A stretch of DNA of 64,000 nt from Datnioides undecimradiatus (taxonomy: Eukaryota > Chordata > Actinopteri > Lobotiformes > Datnioididae): assembly GCA_008933995.1 (NCBI GenBank), contig WARS01000015.1:992001-1056000 (forward strand), in the 5' to 3' direction. The position numbers were made by a program, and so were the translations under genes. Of this stretch, positions 13,101-26,970 are shown one piece after another (the stretch's first letter is position 1; every line of letters starts with the position of its first letter). The notes beneath the pieces are model-generated. The model was given only the letters and a program-made list of their open reading frames with translations, was not told where the DNA came from and made no database searches.

Positions 13101-16100
13101 ACTTTCATTTTCTTTTACGACATAAATACACTACTGTATGTAATTTTTTTTTGATGTGCCGCTTTCCTGCTCGGTTTTGCATAATTAAAAGCGAGGATTC
13201 CACTGAAAGGATTTTTTTGACTTTTGTATCTTGAATGAAAATAGCGGGGAGTTGGCTGGAAAAGTGATGCAATGCTGTTACAGAAATGAGAAATAATTCC
13301 CGTGCAATGACATGGGAGGTCACTCTGCCTTTCTTCTTTACCTAAGGCTCATACTTCTGTGGCTCAGTGTTATTAATGTACCAAGATACCACAGAGACAC
13401 AAAAGAGTGCCTGAGAATAAAAGCAGACAGGCTGACACAAAGCACGCAGACACACACACATGCGCGCACACACACACACATACGCATCTCCACGCGCTTA
13501 TTGCAAATATGCTCTGTCCCGCTGTAGGTTTGACTTGACTGTAACCCTCACTTCACTGATCTACGCACTGCTGACCGCGAAACACCTCTAGCTGTCTGCA
13601 CCCCGTCACGGCACACACGCACCGTCTGATTGATGTTTGTGTGACTTAACTCTTTAAGAGGAAACTCAGACCCACTCAGATGAGCCTCACCCCCTCCAAC
13701 CACTGTTTTTTCAGCTTGGTAAGGTGGAAGTCCGTTGCTTCAATGGAAGATCACATGAAAATGTTTGTGCCCGTGTTTTCACATATGTGTTTCAGTGTTT
13801 TCTTAGCCTGACCGGCACACGTTGCGCTAGTGTTGCAGGAAATAGACAAGTAAACTCTGCTGAACCGGACTCTAACCTCTGACCTGGATTCACTGAGGTT
13901 GCATCAGGCTATTGTCTGGGTCACATTTGTGACCGACCATATCTTATCATGATGTGGAAAATGCTGGCACCAAAGACTGCTGATGTTTGGGATTGGTGTG
14001 TCTGTCAGAACATAGTCATAAAGTGCTGATTTGTGGTCTGGAATAGCGTTTCGGTTTGATTTGTGCAGTGATGCAGAGGTACTTTTTGTAATGTTTCCAT
14101 GTGCGCAGTATTTCTTTTTGATATCCAACCATCAAACAATGCAAATCTCTCTCAGTGTCTTTGTCTTTTTTGTCTGAGTAAATCCTGCACAGCACTTTTC
14201 CGGGTAGCAATTGGCCGATTGCACCAGTTTAGCACCTTTAAACTGGGGGTAGACATGAAGGGCCACATTGAAGACGTGCAGCTGAAAGAGAAAAGAAACG
14301 TTCTGTCATAAATGACTGGTTGGTTTGACAGAAAGGAACAAATTATTCCCGTTTCCTTTTTATGTAGTTATGTGATTTGTGTTTTGGAGACTCTGAACGG
14401 GCAGGTGTAGCTGCAGAAGCTTTACAGCAGGACATTACTTTGGGAACTAAATCTTCGGCAGCTTGTCTGTCTTTTCAGCAAGAACAAAACAAACTTCCTT
14501 GACCCTTGTAAAAAACAAATCTGCTTCATTTTACAATAACCAGCTGGACTTTATAGGAGATCTCGGCCAGGTGTTGTCTCTATGGATGAGATTTTGTGGT
14601 ACCCTGAAACACCGGAAAAGTGACAGTTTTAGAATCACAGCAGAAGATTTACGCAATGCTGCTGAAGAAAACATGCCCGGTCTTCAAAATAACGAAAACT
14701 GGAAATCTCAAACTGAAGGTAAAGGCAGACAATAGGACCCGTTTGGCTGCTGAACGCAGTCTGTAAACTTGGAATGGAACCTGTTTTGACAGGCTAACAA
14801 TATGTTTACAATTAAAAGCCCCCCCCCCCCCGTCATCTGATGTGTGTCGGGATTACTATCATGTTCTCAGCACATTGATTATACTTGGGCTACAGAAGAC
14901 AAACCAACAAGAGAGTTATGTCATGCACAGCTGTTGTTTTGGAGGAAGAGACTTTGCCGTTTGTGTTGTTGTTCTTAATTCTGTTTTACATTGCTTTAAA
15001 AAATAGATTTGGAACATTTGTGGTATGTTGCAGCTGGGGGATAGATAACTCGCTGATTCATGGTGTCTGAAGATCTTTTGGTGGTCCACTACTTCACAAG
15101 AGTGCCAGTTTATCAAATGCTGAATAAGATCTGGTATATGGTGTTGCACCTGTGAAATGTAACTCTGAAAGTGCCAGACTCTTTCTGTGGAAATATGGAT
15201 TGCAATGTATTTAACTCTCAGCTCCCTTGGCTTGAGTGGTACCTTGGCTCATTATCAAGAGTCTGCTGTTTACGAGATAAACAGAGGATATGAGCAAAAG
15301 GAGAGTGTTGACTATACCGAATAGCTTCCCTCTTAGCTTTAGTTTTCTTTGACTTTTGTTTTTATTTGTATGGATTTTCTGACGTCTGAATCGGAGTCGC
15401 TGAAAGGTTGCATTTGTAGATGAAGTGTTCAACTGTGACAGCTGGAAGAGAGAAACAACTTCAGACTTTAAAATTGTCAACTTAAAGGTTCCTTCGCTAA
15501 ATTTAACTCGGCTCTGATTAAAGACGTGAGTGTGATTCTTGCGAGTTTGAACATTTCAGCATGGATGAAGAACGCCGCCGAAGCTGCAGCCCTCTTTTTT
15601 AAAAACCATTTATATTTCATTTTGGCCTCAAGTGTGCAGAGATTAAATATTGGGTTTTCTCTGCATCTTGGAACATTTCGATTTGCTTAGTTTTCTGCCC
15701 TTGGATGATGGCCTGACTTGGTATTTGCTAGTGAAAGGCTCCACTATAAACTTGTGATTAGCTGTGACTGGACTGTTTAAATGAAATGGTGTGTCTGGAG
15801 TCCTGATTTGCAGAGTCTAACCGCTCGTTGGCCGTTGGCATGCGTGGTACGTAACCCTTAAAGCGTGGTCTGCTAAAAAAATGGCTGTCAAATCATCATG
15901 GACGCTTGCTTCACTTTCTTGCCTCCCAACTTTGAATCGTCATGCCATCTTGGGAACATTTGGTCAAAGAATAGTTAAGAGAACTAAGAGAAAACTCCCT
16001 CCCCTCAACTTCTAGCAATGTCTAGGATCAGACATCGCTTTGACAACGGTGTCCCCACTTGCCTAGCTTTTTAGACACACTTTTAAACATGTACACACAA

Positions 16101-17524
16101 CAAAAACTTGTCTGACCCACTTCCTTTTTGGTATTTATGTCAAGAGTCCTTGTGAGTTTGAATGAATAGACACTGGCCTGTTAAACCTGCATTAGCGTGT
16201 TTTTTTCTTTCCCGTAGGCCAAATATAACCCCAATCTCAATACCTTGGGGGAATAACAACCATGGACAGAATAAATAGCTGAAAGTTTGTCCTTACTGTA
16301 GGAACTTTAACAGCAGCCGTGATTATGAAACATCTGAATCAACCTTGATGGGGTCCTCCATCAAATCTGCCCCCAGTCCAGTGTCAGGGGCCATTGTTGT
16401 TCTGCCTCGTGTGTTGCCGTCTCTCAGCGACATTTCCTTTGAATCAAAGGCTTGCCCACTTTGATTCAATTCTAGAGGATTGTCTACGTTTATTGATCCA
16501 TTCCAGCTCTTTGTTTTTCCGTCAGACATTTATCTTCACCCAGATTAGAATCAAAGATATGCCGATATAGTCAATAGACGAGCCCTTGCTACACATCTAA
16601 GACAAGGGTGTTGCCGTTTGTTTGTCTTAGCCGACAAACAGGAGGAAATGAAGTTGATCAATACATAAAGCTAATAATTGTACAGGCTTGTCAAAGTTAA
16701 ACACTATATAATTCTTCAGCAGTTATGTGTGGTGCATAAATTTCTTTTTTCCATTGTCTTCTTTTTACAACTTATTTAAGTGATGTTAAGATAGTGACTT
16801 AGTTGTAATTTGTTACTGGTTACTTGTTACTCACTGGAAGCATACAGACACTGAGCCGTATTTCAGAGCAGCGCATTTAACGTTCAGCAGCGACTCAAAA
16901 GCACAATGAACGTGACGCGACAACACTGGGTTACTTGCGCGAATTCAGCTGGAATCCAAGTCAATAGCGTGAAACATCGCATGCAGTTCATTACACCAAC
17001 TTTCATGATCCATGATCTGGGATGAGTTAGAGCCTGGTTAGAATGAGGGAAACCCTGAAGTCTATAACAGAATAAATGTCATATCATCTTTTGTGTTTAC
17101 TTTGATTTCATTTTGTCTCCAACCCCCTTTTTTGAACGTCTTTATCAGCAGTATTTTTTGTTTTTCTCTCTCTCCCTTTTCTTTTCATTTTAAGGAAACT
17201 CGTGGCGAAGTGACAATGAATGAATCTTGATGTTTTTCTAGCTGAATAATTTGAATTTTTTTGGCTTTTTACGTTACCTGCCTTTTAACATGGTTAACTC
17301 TTATTCAGTGGAAGATTTCAATTATTTTTTTCAATCAGAAGGTCTATGGGAGCTGTTATTTGTACCAGACTTGTCATTGTTAAAACTGGTTGAGTTCATT
17401 TCACGGGAAAGTATCAAAGCTTGGGCGAAACAAAAACAAAATGCAGGTTTGTAAATGTTGATGCCGTTGGATTTCAGCTATCTTTACTACTTTTTATAGT
17501 TGCTTTTATACGTTTATGTGAAGG

Positions 17525-17594
17525 TAGCGCGTGTGAAAGATGGTGACAAGATGTGAAATATGATTTAGAATCACATCTCACACGCAGAGCGCTA
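17525..17594. repeat. Imperfect inverted repeat (hairpin)
   Basis: Left arm: TAGCGC at 17,525, GCGTGTGA at 17,529-17,536 and AGATGTGA at 17,549-17,556. Right arm: TCACATCTCACACGC at 17,571-17,585 and GCGCTA at 17,589-17,594. The loop is 14 bases, and a 12-base bulge interrupts the left arm. It could be a short MITE remnant or chance. Confidence 0.45.
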
Positions 17595-18002
17595 TTTCTT
17601 TAACAGTTTAGGCTATTGTGATTATGCTAACGAGAAGCGTGTCTGGAAACCCAGTCTGTGGTCTGCAGTTCACCCCTGCACTAGGTAAACTCCATCCAGG
17701 AGGCATTTTATCCTCTCCTCCCTTCTCGTGCTCTACCCATCATCCTGGGGAAAAGAAGAAAGGGGAGAGACAAAAAGGGAAAGAGCCTGGCATGCATAAA
17801 TGAAAGTTCAACAAGGTTCAATGAAACACTTATACAATTTGCTGCAATATAGTGGGGTTTTATAATCTCATTATCATCTTAGTGCCAGATTTGCCCATGA
17901 GGGCCGTTCCGTATTCACTCTTATTAGCTCCTCAGATTTGTCCATTTGTCCTTCTGCTACCCGCCTCGCAGCCAATCACAGGGACAGTAGCTCTAATAAA
18001 TA

Positions 18003-18018
18003 CCCCCCCCCCCCCCCC
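18003..18018 (+). repeat. Poly(C) tract, 16 bases
   Basis: Uninterrupted C run after CTAATAAATA. Confidence 0.85.
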
Positions 18019-18807
18019 TTCTTGTTTTATCTCCACTTTTATTTTTTCTTTCTTGCCATACCTCCTACTGCCTTATTTATGATTTTTTTTTTTTTTGCTT
18101 TTACTTGCTTTGGGGCAAACACCAAGCATTTTATTCAGCAGTCTGCTAATAACTGTATATCTTTCATTGTATAGAAGTAGTTTCCCTTCAAACACATCTG
18201 TATCTACACTATACCGTACTGGAGCCATTGTGTTGCATATGCTTCGACTTGATTCCTGCTGATTTATGACATGCTCTTTTATCCACGCACAAACAAAATG
18301 TTACTGCACACATTCTTACTGCCCATAGCATCAACATTATCAACATTTCTAGTTATTTTGCATTGGAAATCTCAGCCTGTGTACGTTGAGTACGAATGGC
18401 ACCAAATCAGTTGTACAGTAAACTCCAGTCGTTCACTCCCATAGTGATTTTAATCATGTTTCATGTTCGAGGCCAGGCTCTTTCCTCTCTGAGTTTCCAG
18501 GGTCAGATGGGGGAGCTAATGTACAGGGTACAGTACAGCAGGCCACAGGCTGCTTTCGAATCCCCAAGCCTCTGAGCTGCTGTGGGTAGTGTCCATCCAT
18601 GGTCACTCAGAGGGCATCCCCAGATTAGTGCTTCACGGACATGGATCTCATTTGCCCATATGGCCTCTTCTCATTGACTCTATATAGGCTCTAATCCGCC
18701 CAGCCTTTACCCCTGACCTCGACATGTGGCAAACCACTTAGAAAAAAGCACACAGAAACAGTGCATATACTGCGTTTGATGGCTGCAGCATCGACAGGAT
18801 TGAGTGC

Positions 18808-18831
18808 AAAAAAAAAAAAAAAAAAAAAAAA
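18808..18831 (+). repeat. Poly(A) tract, 24 bases
   Basis: Uninterrupted A run after GATTGAGTGC. No retroposon body was recognised ahead of it. Confidence 0.85.
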
Positions 18832-20199
18832 GATGAAAAGGATGGGAAGTGGTGGCCTACTTGATCACCAGTGGCAGTATGGGACTACTTTGCTCAAATT
18901 CAAGTTGTGGTTTAGCCAAAAAGCAGGAACGGCATCGTGACATGTTGGCTTCCTGTAGCTGTAGGTTAGTTTCAGGTGCATTCCCTGGTGTCGAATTAAT
19001 CCAATAAGACCCAGTAGGGCACAGCAAATCCTAACCACTGCTAGCATTATAACTCTGAGCAGTCACCTTCATCCCGTAAACTCACCGTGCCCTCATTAAC
19101 AAGGCATAAGTTGCCACCCAACAAGTGTTACAGTGATGTTATCCATGCCGCGACAACCCTGTGATGCTGCTTATCATCTTTATTGGCACTGACCTTGTTT
19201 TCAAGAAGATGGAAAACTGGAAAACCTCACACATTAGTAGCACCACATTTGTCCCTCATTGAAGTTTTATTTGTTTTTTTAAACATTTAATTTCCTTTAA
19301 CTGCTTGATTCTGAAATACACGATCCTAATTTAGTCTATGTATTGGAAATGTTTTGGCAGCGAGTGTAGTATTCCTCACAGCTTCGGCCACTAGGTGAAC
19401 TTAGTTGATGGGATAAAGTAGATTAGAGCAGGGAGAGGTTAATCTATTGAGTAATCATATGAGAGTGTCACCGTAAATCCTTACAAGTTCATGCTGTCAG
19501 AAAATATAAAAAAAAATAGCTAATTCGAAGCTCCACGGCATTTTTATTCAAGATTAAACACACGAATGCGACTGTGTAAATGCATCCACTGCATACGTTC
19601 CAGTTATAAAGTTAAATCTGTATATACTTGTTTTTTACCATTAGACCGCTGGTTTGTATACCTTCACACAGGGCCAGTCCAAGTTTAGGTGCCATCTTAT
19701 CTCAATGTGCCCACAGTGGTGAAGACTTTGTAAATAACGCTAAATGCAGACTTTGTAATTATGTTGTGATACAAACAGAATTTTGTTGCTCCTCAGTTTT
19801 AATTAGTTTTCATCATTGTTCTTCCCAGAAGTGTGTATAACCTATAATTAGGTGCGAGTTAGATTTCTTTGTTATTCCACTGATCTTCTTCTGCGCTCAG
19901 TTGGGTTTCTTATACGTTTCTTTTTAAACAGAGACTGTCATTGTTATGGGTTCATGAGGCCAGTTCATGAGGTTTGGCTGTTAATGGATATACGCTAAGA
20001 CACACACATACAGTATCCCCAACCATTGGATTGAAGAGCCCCATGCTGAGATCCAACAATCTGCAAACGGCAGTCAATTTAATGTGTCACTGTTTGCGTG
20101 CATAGACTGTAAGCGTGTTCAGATGTTTCCTGCGTGAGTCTAAACCCGCCGCTGCTGTTTAGCTAAACCTTTTTGGATATATTGTGGCAGCGGTTTTAC

Positions 20200-20450
20200 A
20201 CCCTCTCTTCTCTTCTGCACAATTAGGTCATAATTAAATGCACATTTAATATGATTGTTATAAAATAAAAAAAGGAACAAACACGGAAGCTGTGAGAATA
20301 TATTTGGAATGCACATAATTGCCAAAGAGATGATTAGAAAACGAAGGGGGGAAAAAATCATCCTTGAAAGTCCTTGAGTCATAATCAGCCTCAAATTATA
20401 ATGTTTATTTGTCTTTTTTGCTGAGAAAAGAAAATTACATCTTTTTTATA
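20200..20450. promoter_or_regulatory. Enhancer-like AT-rich block
   Basis: AT-rich stretch with TAATTAAAT at 20,231-20,239, repeated ATTATAAT-type words, TTGCCAAAG and TGATTAGAAA. It lacks microsatellites. The call rests on motif density alone. Confidence 0.2.
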
Positions 20451-23400
20451 TAATTATGTAAACAAAAGTGATGGTAGATTCCACGACCAGCCAGGTTTTG
20501 AGTATGCAGCAATGACCTTGGATCCTCCACTGTGCTCCACGTTGACAGATAAAAACTTTATTAACCAGCCATCTCCAGGACAGGAGACAAACCGCCCATG
20601 AAACCGATGCGCGCTAGTATTAGAGAAATGTGGCAATTAGAGGATGATATTTTTTTCCAGTGAAAGCACCAAGGAGTAGAAAGGGGTCATAAACACAGCT
20701 TGTTTGTAGCCTAGGAAGCAGCAATTATAAAGTGCTTGGAGAGTTGTTGTGCTTATTGTGCCTTGGAGTAATGAGATAGGCTGTGCTGATCCCTCACTGA
20801 TGCTATGGCTCCTAATCCTCAACCCTCTTTTCCTGCTTCTCTTGTTTATCCACCAACATCCTCTGACCGTCGCTGGTCTGTCACTGCTCTGGGCAGAGCC
20901 ATGTGACCCTTGACCTGTGTGTCAGCTGACTTTTTAGCTCTGTAAATGGTCAGGCGCTGAGACACAGCAACATTGCGCTAAATGTGACATAAAGTGTAGC
21001 GTAGTGCGTCTTTCTCCGTTTGCAACTAAGTGGGTTTTCCATGGAGTGGTCTCTCAAATTAAGAAGACGGTTTTATGTCAATCCATGAAAATCCATTTTG
21101 GGATTTTACTATTTGGGGAGCACTGTCCGTCTATATCATGAGATTCTGAAGTTAAGGTGTTGTCCACTGGTGTTGACACACCATTTCTATATATATCTTG
21201 TTTGCACTTTCTGTCCATCCCTTCGCCTACACTTGGTTTAATTCCCCCGAGGCCCGCGAACTGTCTTCTGTGACAGGTCATGTTGAGAGATGTGGTTTTG
21301 TGGTATTAGCCTCTATACTAAGGTGAAGATATGTGTGCATACTTCCCTGCACTCACAGATACTCACTTGCACTTGTGTGTACATCCCACTCCCAAGAAGA
21401 GGAAGAATGCTGCATGTACGGGCGGGTTATCTAGGTGACCTAGAGACAGACTGGTTATCACCTCTGTGAGCCTCTCAGGGCTAAACTACAGAGCCAGTGG
21501 AAAAACACCATTCCTGCCCTCCTCCCCACCACCCCACTGACCTCTGCATCTGTGTGCTGGTCAGCCAGTATGTCCTCCTACTGCAGGGCTCACCTCCTAT
21601 CTAATCAACATAGACAGGCCACTTGTCCACACACACACACACAAATGGCACACATGCTAAGAGATTCAGATGCACACGGGCATGTTCAGAGATAGACCAA
21701 CACATGTAGACACAGTAAGTGATACACCCCCCCAAAGACACATGCACACAGCACACGTATACACCCACAAGCTGATAATCACAGACAGACTCACATTGAT
21801 TTGGGCCTGCCCTGGGTTCCCAGATATGACCAGCTGTTGCAGTGAGATGTGGGAGTGGCCCAGAGGGCACAGAAGAAGGTCTAAGGCCAAGTGGTAGACA
21901 TGCAGATTAGGTAGCGGAGGGCGCCACAAGGTTGGACAGGGGGGACCTTGGGGCATGGATGAAACGAATCAGAGATAGTTCCCTTCCCCATCCTTGTGCC
22001 TAAGTCACCTGACCGCTGTATGGCTCCGGCTCTCCTTCCAACCACCATCCTACCTGTCTGTTGTCCGTACCCTAAATGAATCCCCAGCCGCAGAGGAGAC
22101 TCTTTGTCTTGTATCTACCCTCGAGATGCAAATGGGTGGGGTCACTATTCCGAAGCGCAAATTCCAAATCCATCTTTGGCGCCATTTTAATCCCCTTTTG
22201 TTTGGCTTATGAAATGCTTTTTTCTTTCAGAGTGCATGCCAGCCGACCTTCTGATGTTACATAGTGCAGCTCCCCTTTGCCCCCAGCCCTGCCCTCTGAA
22301 CAGCATGGGGCCAGATAACAAAACCCTAAACAAAAGAGGTAGATTGCCAGAGCAGAAGAAAGGTGGGGGCTCGCACTTTGTGTCTGAAACACTTCATGAG
22401 CGCTAAGTGAGGTTGGCACCAGCTGTTGGAGCAGAGTCGAGGAGAATCGGGGGGGAAGTGAATTGCGTTTGGCACCAGGCGGCTATCAGGCAGTAATTAG
22501 TATAGCTAACATCCCAGATGAAGGAGTCAAGTCTAGGTCAGGGTAAAAAACTTCAAGGGTCTTAGCGGGTAAGGGTTGGAGGCCAAGCCATGCCCCCTCC
22601 CCTCCCTGAATATAAGCTCATGCCGTGCCTGCTCAGATTTGCTGAAATCTGTATTGACCTTTCACCTTGAGGTGTCGCAGCCAGTCACATGTCAGGCTGG
22701 CTCCTGTGGACCACGCTGGATGTGTTCATATTAGATTGTCTCAGTAGTTCCTACTCAAGACCTGCCCAACCCGGTCCAGAGATTTAATCTTACACACGAT
22801 GAGGCTTTTGACATAGATGTTACCTTACAGCTTAAACCCATGCTTGGCATTCCTGCCCTGCTCTGGCCCCAGGATCAACCTTTTTCTGTCACACAAACAG
22901 GCCCTCGTACCAATCAACAGCGGAATGAATGCATGTATGGATGAACGGGTGGATGACAGAGAAATGGATTGTTTTTGTGCTACAGTTCTGGAAATCACAT
23001 TGTAATCTCTCGTATATGGCAAAGATGGTGTGAATTTTCTGTATATGTGTACATGAAAGGATGTGGGGTCACTGTGCATTCATTCCTGGTTCCTTAAAAG
23101 GCCGCTAATCCTCTAATGCAACCATAATCTCTTTTAATACATTCAATATTAGTCGACAAATCACATGATAATAAAGTGATATGAAAATGTTTCTTTTGAA
23201 TGACAGGGTACACCAAGGATTTAACCCGAGGGTCTAATCATAGCTGACACTCTGTACTTGTTATGTTGACCATGTCATAAGGTTTATGTCAGATGCAGAC
23301 CCATAACCCTCGCACAGCAGGGGATAAGAGCTCACCAACCATCTAAAACTGCAGCTAACCCTTTGAAGACGTAAACACAGACTGCTGTTTTTCCATATAA

Positions 23401-24276
23401 TATAAGCAATGTTGAAGCATATAAGCAATAAAATATAATGTAAAAGATTTAATTGTATGCTTCGTATTTCATAAATTGTAACCAGGGATTTCTGTGTGTT
23501 CCTATGTATCAAATATTTTGCTTTGAATAAGTTTAGTCTCTGAGGAGTTAAGATAAACAAGGTTCTACTGCAGAAAAAAAGAAAGAAAGATTTGAACTAT
23601 GTGAACTTCGGTGCATTTCATTTATCCGGTGTGCTATTTGTGGTGCTTTTCATCTCTTGAATCCTGGCCTAGTTTCTGTATCTTGTTTTTGGAAAACATG
23701 AGCTAAGCTTTGGTGCACAAACCAGACAGCCATTAGATCGCTGCACTGTAGGTCTGACCTCTGACCAGCTAAGCCCCTGCCCCACCCCCTGGTAAACCCC
23801 TCACCCCGGCCCCATCCCTGTCCCTTCTTGGAAATGATATTATGGTGTTTGGATCATCCTCCTTGTCTTCCTCCATACTGTAATCCTATTTGCTCTGTCA
23901 TGTGTTGGTGTTCACAGATGGTGTGTGTGCGTGCGTGTCTGTGTGTGTCTGTGTGTGTGCACGTGTGCCTCTGCCTGTGCCTGTGTGGAGGTGGTATGAC
24001 ACCCAGCTCACTCACAGCTGTTTGGACTAGCTCACTGGCCCCATTGTCTCTCCCACACATCCCAGAGAGGGTGGTCCTGCACAAACGCACACAGGACCAT
24101 AACCACGAATCACCCAGAGGGCTGTTGAAATATAAATGAGTGTAATATTTTGGGTAACGTCACTATCAGAGTTCCAAAGTTCAACCCTCCATTTTCCCCT
24201 CCTTCAGCGATCTTGTACCGTCCCTGCGCTCGCCGTAATGAACATGTTAAGCCGAATGACAGAATGAGTGCGAAAT

Positions 24277-24351
24277 GGGGTAGGGGATGTAGTAAGGGGG
24301 AGCTGGGGTGGGGGTGGGGGGGCAGGTGGAGTGGGGTTGTGGGGCGGGAGG
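24277..24351 (+). other. G-quadruplex-prone G-rich tract
   Basis: More than eight runs of four or more G on the + strand within 75 bases (GGGG, GGGGG, GGGGGGG and so on), separated by one to a few bases. By rule this can fold as one or more G-quadruplexes. Confidence 0.6.
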
Positions 24352-26389
24352 CAGTGAATTCCCACTCATTGTTGAGTCTCGGGCAAAAAGGGAGAGAGAG
24401 AAAGCGCTGCAGGGTGAGAGGTCCTTGGCAGTGCTCCAACAGTTGGCGTCTCGGCGTCCACATTTAGTTCCAGCTGAGTGCCCGCAGTGGGCATGGCCGC
24501 GCTGCCTTCACTCTGACCTCTCGACCGAGGACCACTGCTTGCCTGTTGCCACCACCCCTTTTGATTTATCCCTTTCTTTCTCCTCCTAACCCCCCTCCTC
24601 CTCCTTTGTATTTTGGAAATGGCTTCATAACAGCCAAAACAGAGATGTTTCGGAATTGATTTGTCAACGCAATGGGATAGGTTTGTGATCAGACAACCAG
24701 TGGGGGGGTTCGGGGGGTTTTCATTTATAAATACAGTACAACCTGTCATTCACCTTTTAATCAAAACAAAACACTTAAAACAATATTTTGTTGAGAAAAA
24801 GAAAGCTACAGGAGGGATTTTCTCATTAATTCGTTTCAGTAAAAAGAAAGAAATATTTGTTTTATGCTCTCATGTGAGTGATAATGGAGGGTTTCCCTGT
24901 TAAATTCCATTATTAGACAAAAGGCAGGTTTAAACAGATAATCAATGCGTGTATATTCATGTGTATGAAAAAGTGCTTTTAGACACATCATCATTACGTA
25001 TGTATTGTGGAAAAAATGCAACTATAATTAAAAAAAATCATCTTCAAGTGCTTTCATTGAGCTGCGTTTCATTGTTGGGTTCACTACATTTACAGAGACA
25101 TTCAGGCTCTTGCAGAAAAAATAATCTCCAGTGATTTTGTCTTCGCTTCGTTATATTTCATGAACAGCTGCATTAACAGTCCCGAAGTTGAAGAGCAGGG
25201 TTTCCTCTTGTTGTGTGACCTTCTTCCCCTGCACTTGAGGACTTTCTCTCAAGGTGATACCCTTGACACTGACTCAGAGAATGTTAGTGTTGGAGCAATA
25301 ACGCTGTCAAGTGTTGTAGTCTGTTGGGAAGGAAAGGACTTCCACTGACAGACCTCTGCATGACAGCAGTTATTCTGTCCTTTTACCCTTTACTTATGTG
25401 CCTCTTTTTTCCGTGTCCCTATTCCCTCATTATGTTTGTCACTTCTCTCTCAGATAAAATGACTTTGGGCGTTTCGATTCTCTAATTTGTCCTTTTAAAT
25501 TTTAAGTACAATTTCAGCTAAAGACTAGAAAATCCTTTCATTGACCAAGTGCTCTCCAAGCTAGGAGCAGGGAGGCAGCAAGTTTTCTATTCTTGTATAT
25601 GCACAGGCTTAGCAGTGTTACAGTATGTCAAAATATGTTCACATTACTGTAACAGCATGTTTCTTTAGTTAAAAAAACTCAAAACATATGCCGTCCGCCT
25701 GAGTGGACGTGTGGAAAATTGCTTGAAAAAAATGAGAATTTAAATGAGATTTAAATGAGAAAAAAATGAAATTTAAACAGAAAAATTCCTTTTTTTTAAT
25801 GCCCTAAAAAAAGTGAAAACACTTGGCTGAAGTTTTCACAAGTCATGCATGAAAGGGTTAATACCAGGTAATATTCAATGAAGCATTTTGTCATGTATAC
25901 AAAACTAAACAGCAGTGCAGTTGATTTAAATGTATAACCCAGTCAGAGCAGCAGACCAATCAGGAAGAAGAGCCCATTCCTTACGTATTCGATGTTGTAA
26001 CGGGCAGTTGTTTGGTGTTTTTAGTTGATAATCATCAGTTTAGCAATGAAATATTGTTCTTTTGAATAGCTCATTCAATAATTGTTACTCCTGCATTTAG
26101 ATTTGGAAGTACTGTCAAGTTTAAGTCAGAACAAAGCAATGATCAGAAAACAGTGAAGCAAGATAAACCCCGATTCTCCAAATTTCCCCGTATCATTTCA
26201 AAATCTTATTGAAATTGATATGGCTTGTTTGCTTGAAATAATGCAATTCTAAAAGTACATTCATCTGTTTCATAAATATAAATGCTTGCATTTAGAGGTC
26301 ACATCATAGCTGATTTTTGCCTTGTTTTAAACAAAATCCATAAATTTAATTTCAGAAAGTTTGTTTCTCCTTCTGGAGCTTGTCTGTTG

Positions 26390-26970
26390 TTGTGCTGCTG
26401 CTGATGCACAGACGCCGAGCGAGCCGAGTGGGCGCCTGGCCAAACCTGGAAGGGTCGATAGCTGTTATACGGGCAAATGCTTGCAGGCAAGCAGATTTTG
26501 GGAGGCCTAATGAATTGCACCTGTATTGATCTCCATGGGAAATGCTTGTATGATACAGGAATAATTTAAAGAGAAAAAAAAACAAAACACTGGGTTGGAG
26601 GGGATGGAGGAGGTGGAGGTGAGGTCGCTGGCAATAGTGGGGGGCAGACGTGTTTGTGCAGACTTTGTCAGGATGCAGATAGTGGGATCAAGATTGGGTA
26701 TTGACGAGATAGGGGGCCGGGTGACTGAGCCACAGAAGCTTGAAATAAACTGTCGGAGGCACACGGCCAGTCATTATAGTGAAGCCGCCTGGCCCTGCTC
26801 AACCTTGAGCCAGTCGATAAGCTATTATAACCATGCAAATTGTGGCCAAATCAGAGACCTGACATATTGGTATTATATTCCTGTGCAGCCACTGGGTTAT
26901 GCATCATTATTGGGAGCCAGCAACAATATGCATTATGCTCCCTTGTTGTTTAGTGTGTAGACCCATAAAG
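26390..26970. promoter_or_regulatory. Enhancer-like block with a perfect octamer
   Basis: The first half (26,400-26,560) has TGGCCAAACCTGG and CTAATGAATTGCACCTG. The second half (26,790-26,970) has a perfect POU octamer ATGCAAAT at 26,833-26,840, TTATAACC, TTATGCATCATTATTGGG, and AACAATATGCATTATGC, which combines a SOX-like AACAAT with a POU/homeodomain-like half site. A SOX/POU layout of this kind is known from neural enhancers. Function here is inferred only. Confidence 0.35.

Noticed and set aside
14463-14735. 90-codon open frame on the + strand, somewhat protein-like
   Set aside because: The third position is not GC-biased as in the true exons. No acceptor or donor fits, and no family was recognised.
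18780-18840. Poly(A) tract as the tail of a processed pseudogene
   Set aside because: The sequence ahead of the tract has no mRNA-like or SINE-like body, and no flanking duplication was seen.
24366-24749. 127-codon open frame on the minus strand
   Set aside because: It is a shadow of the G-rich tract and has no consistent codon bias.
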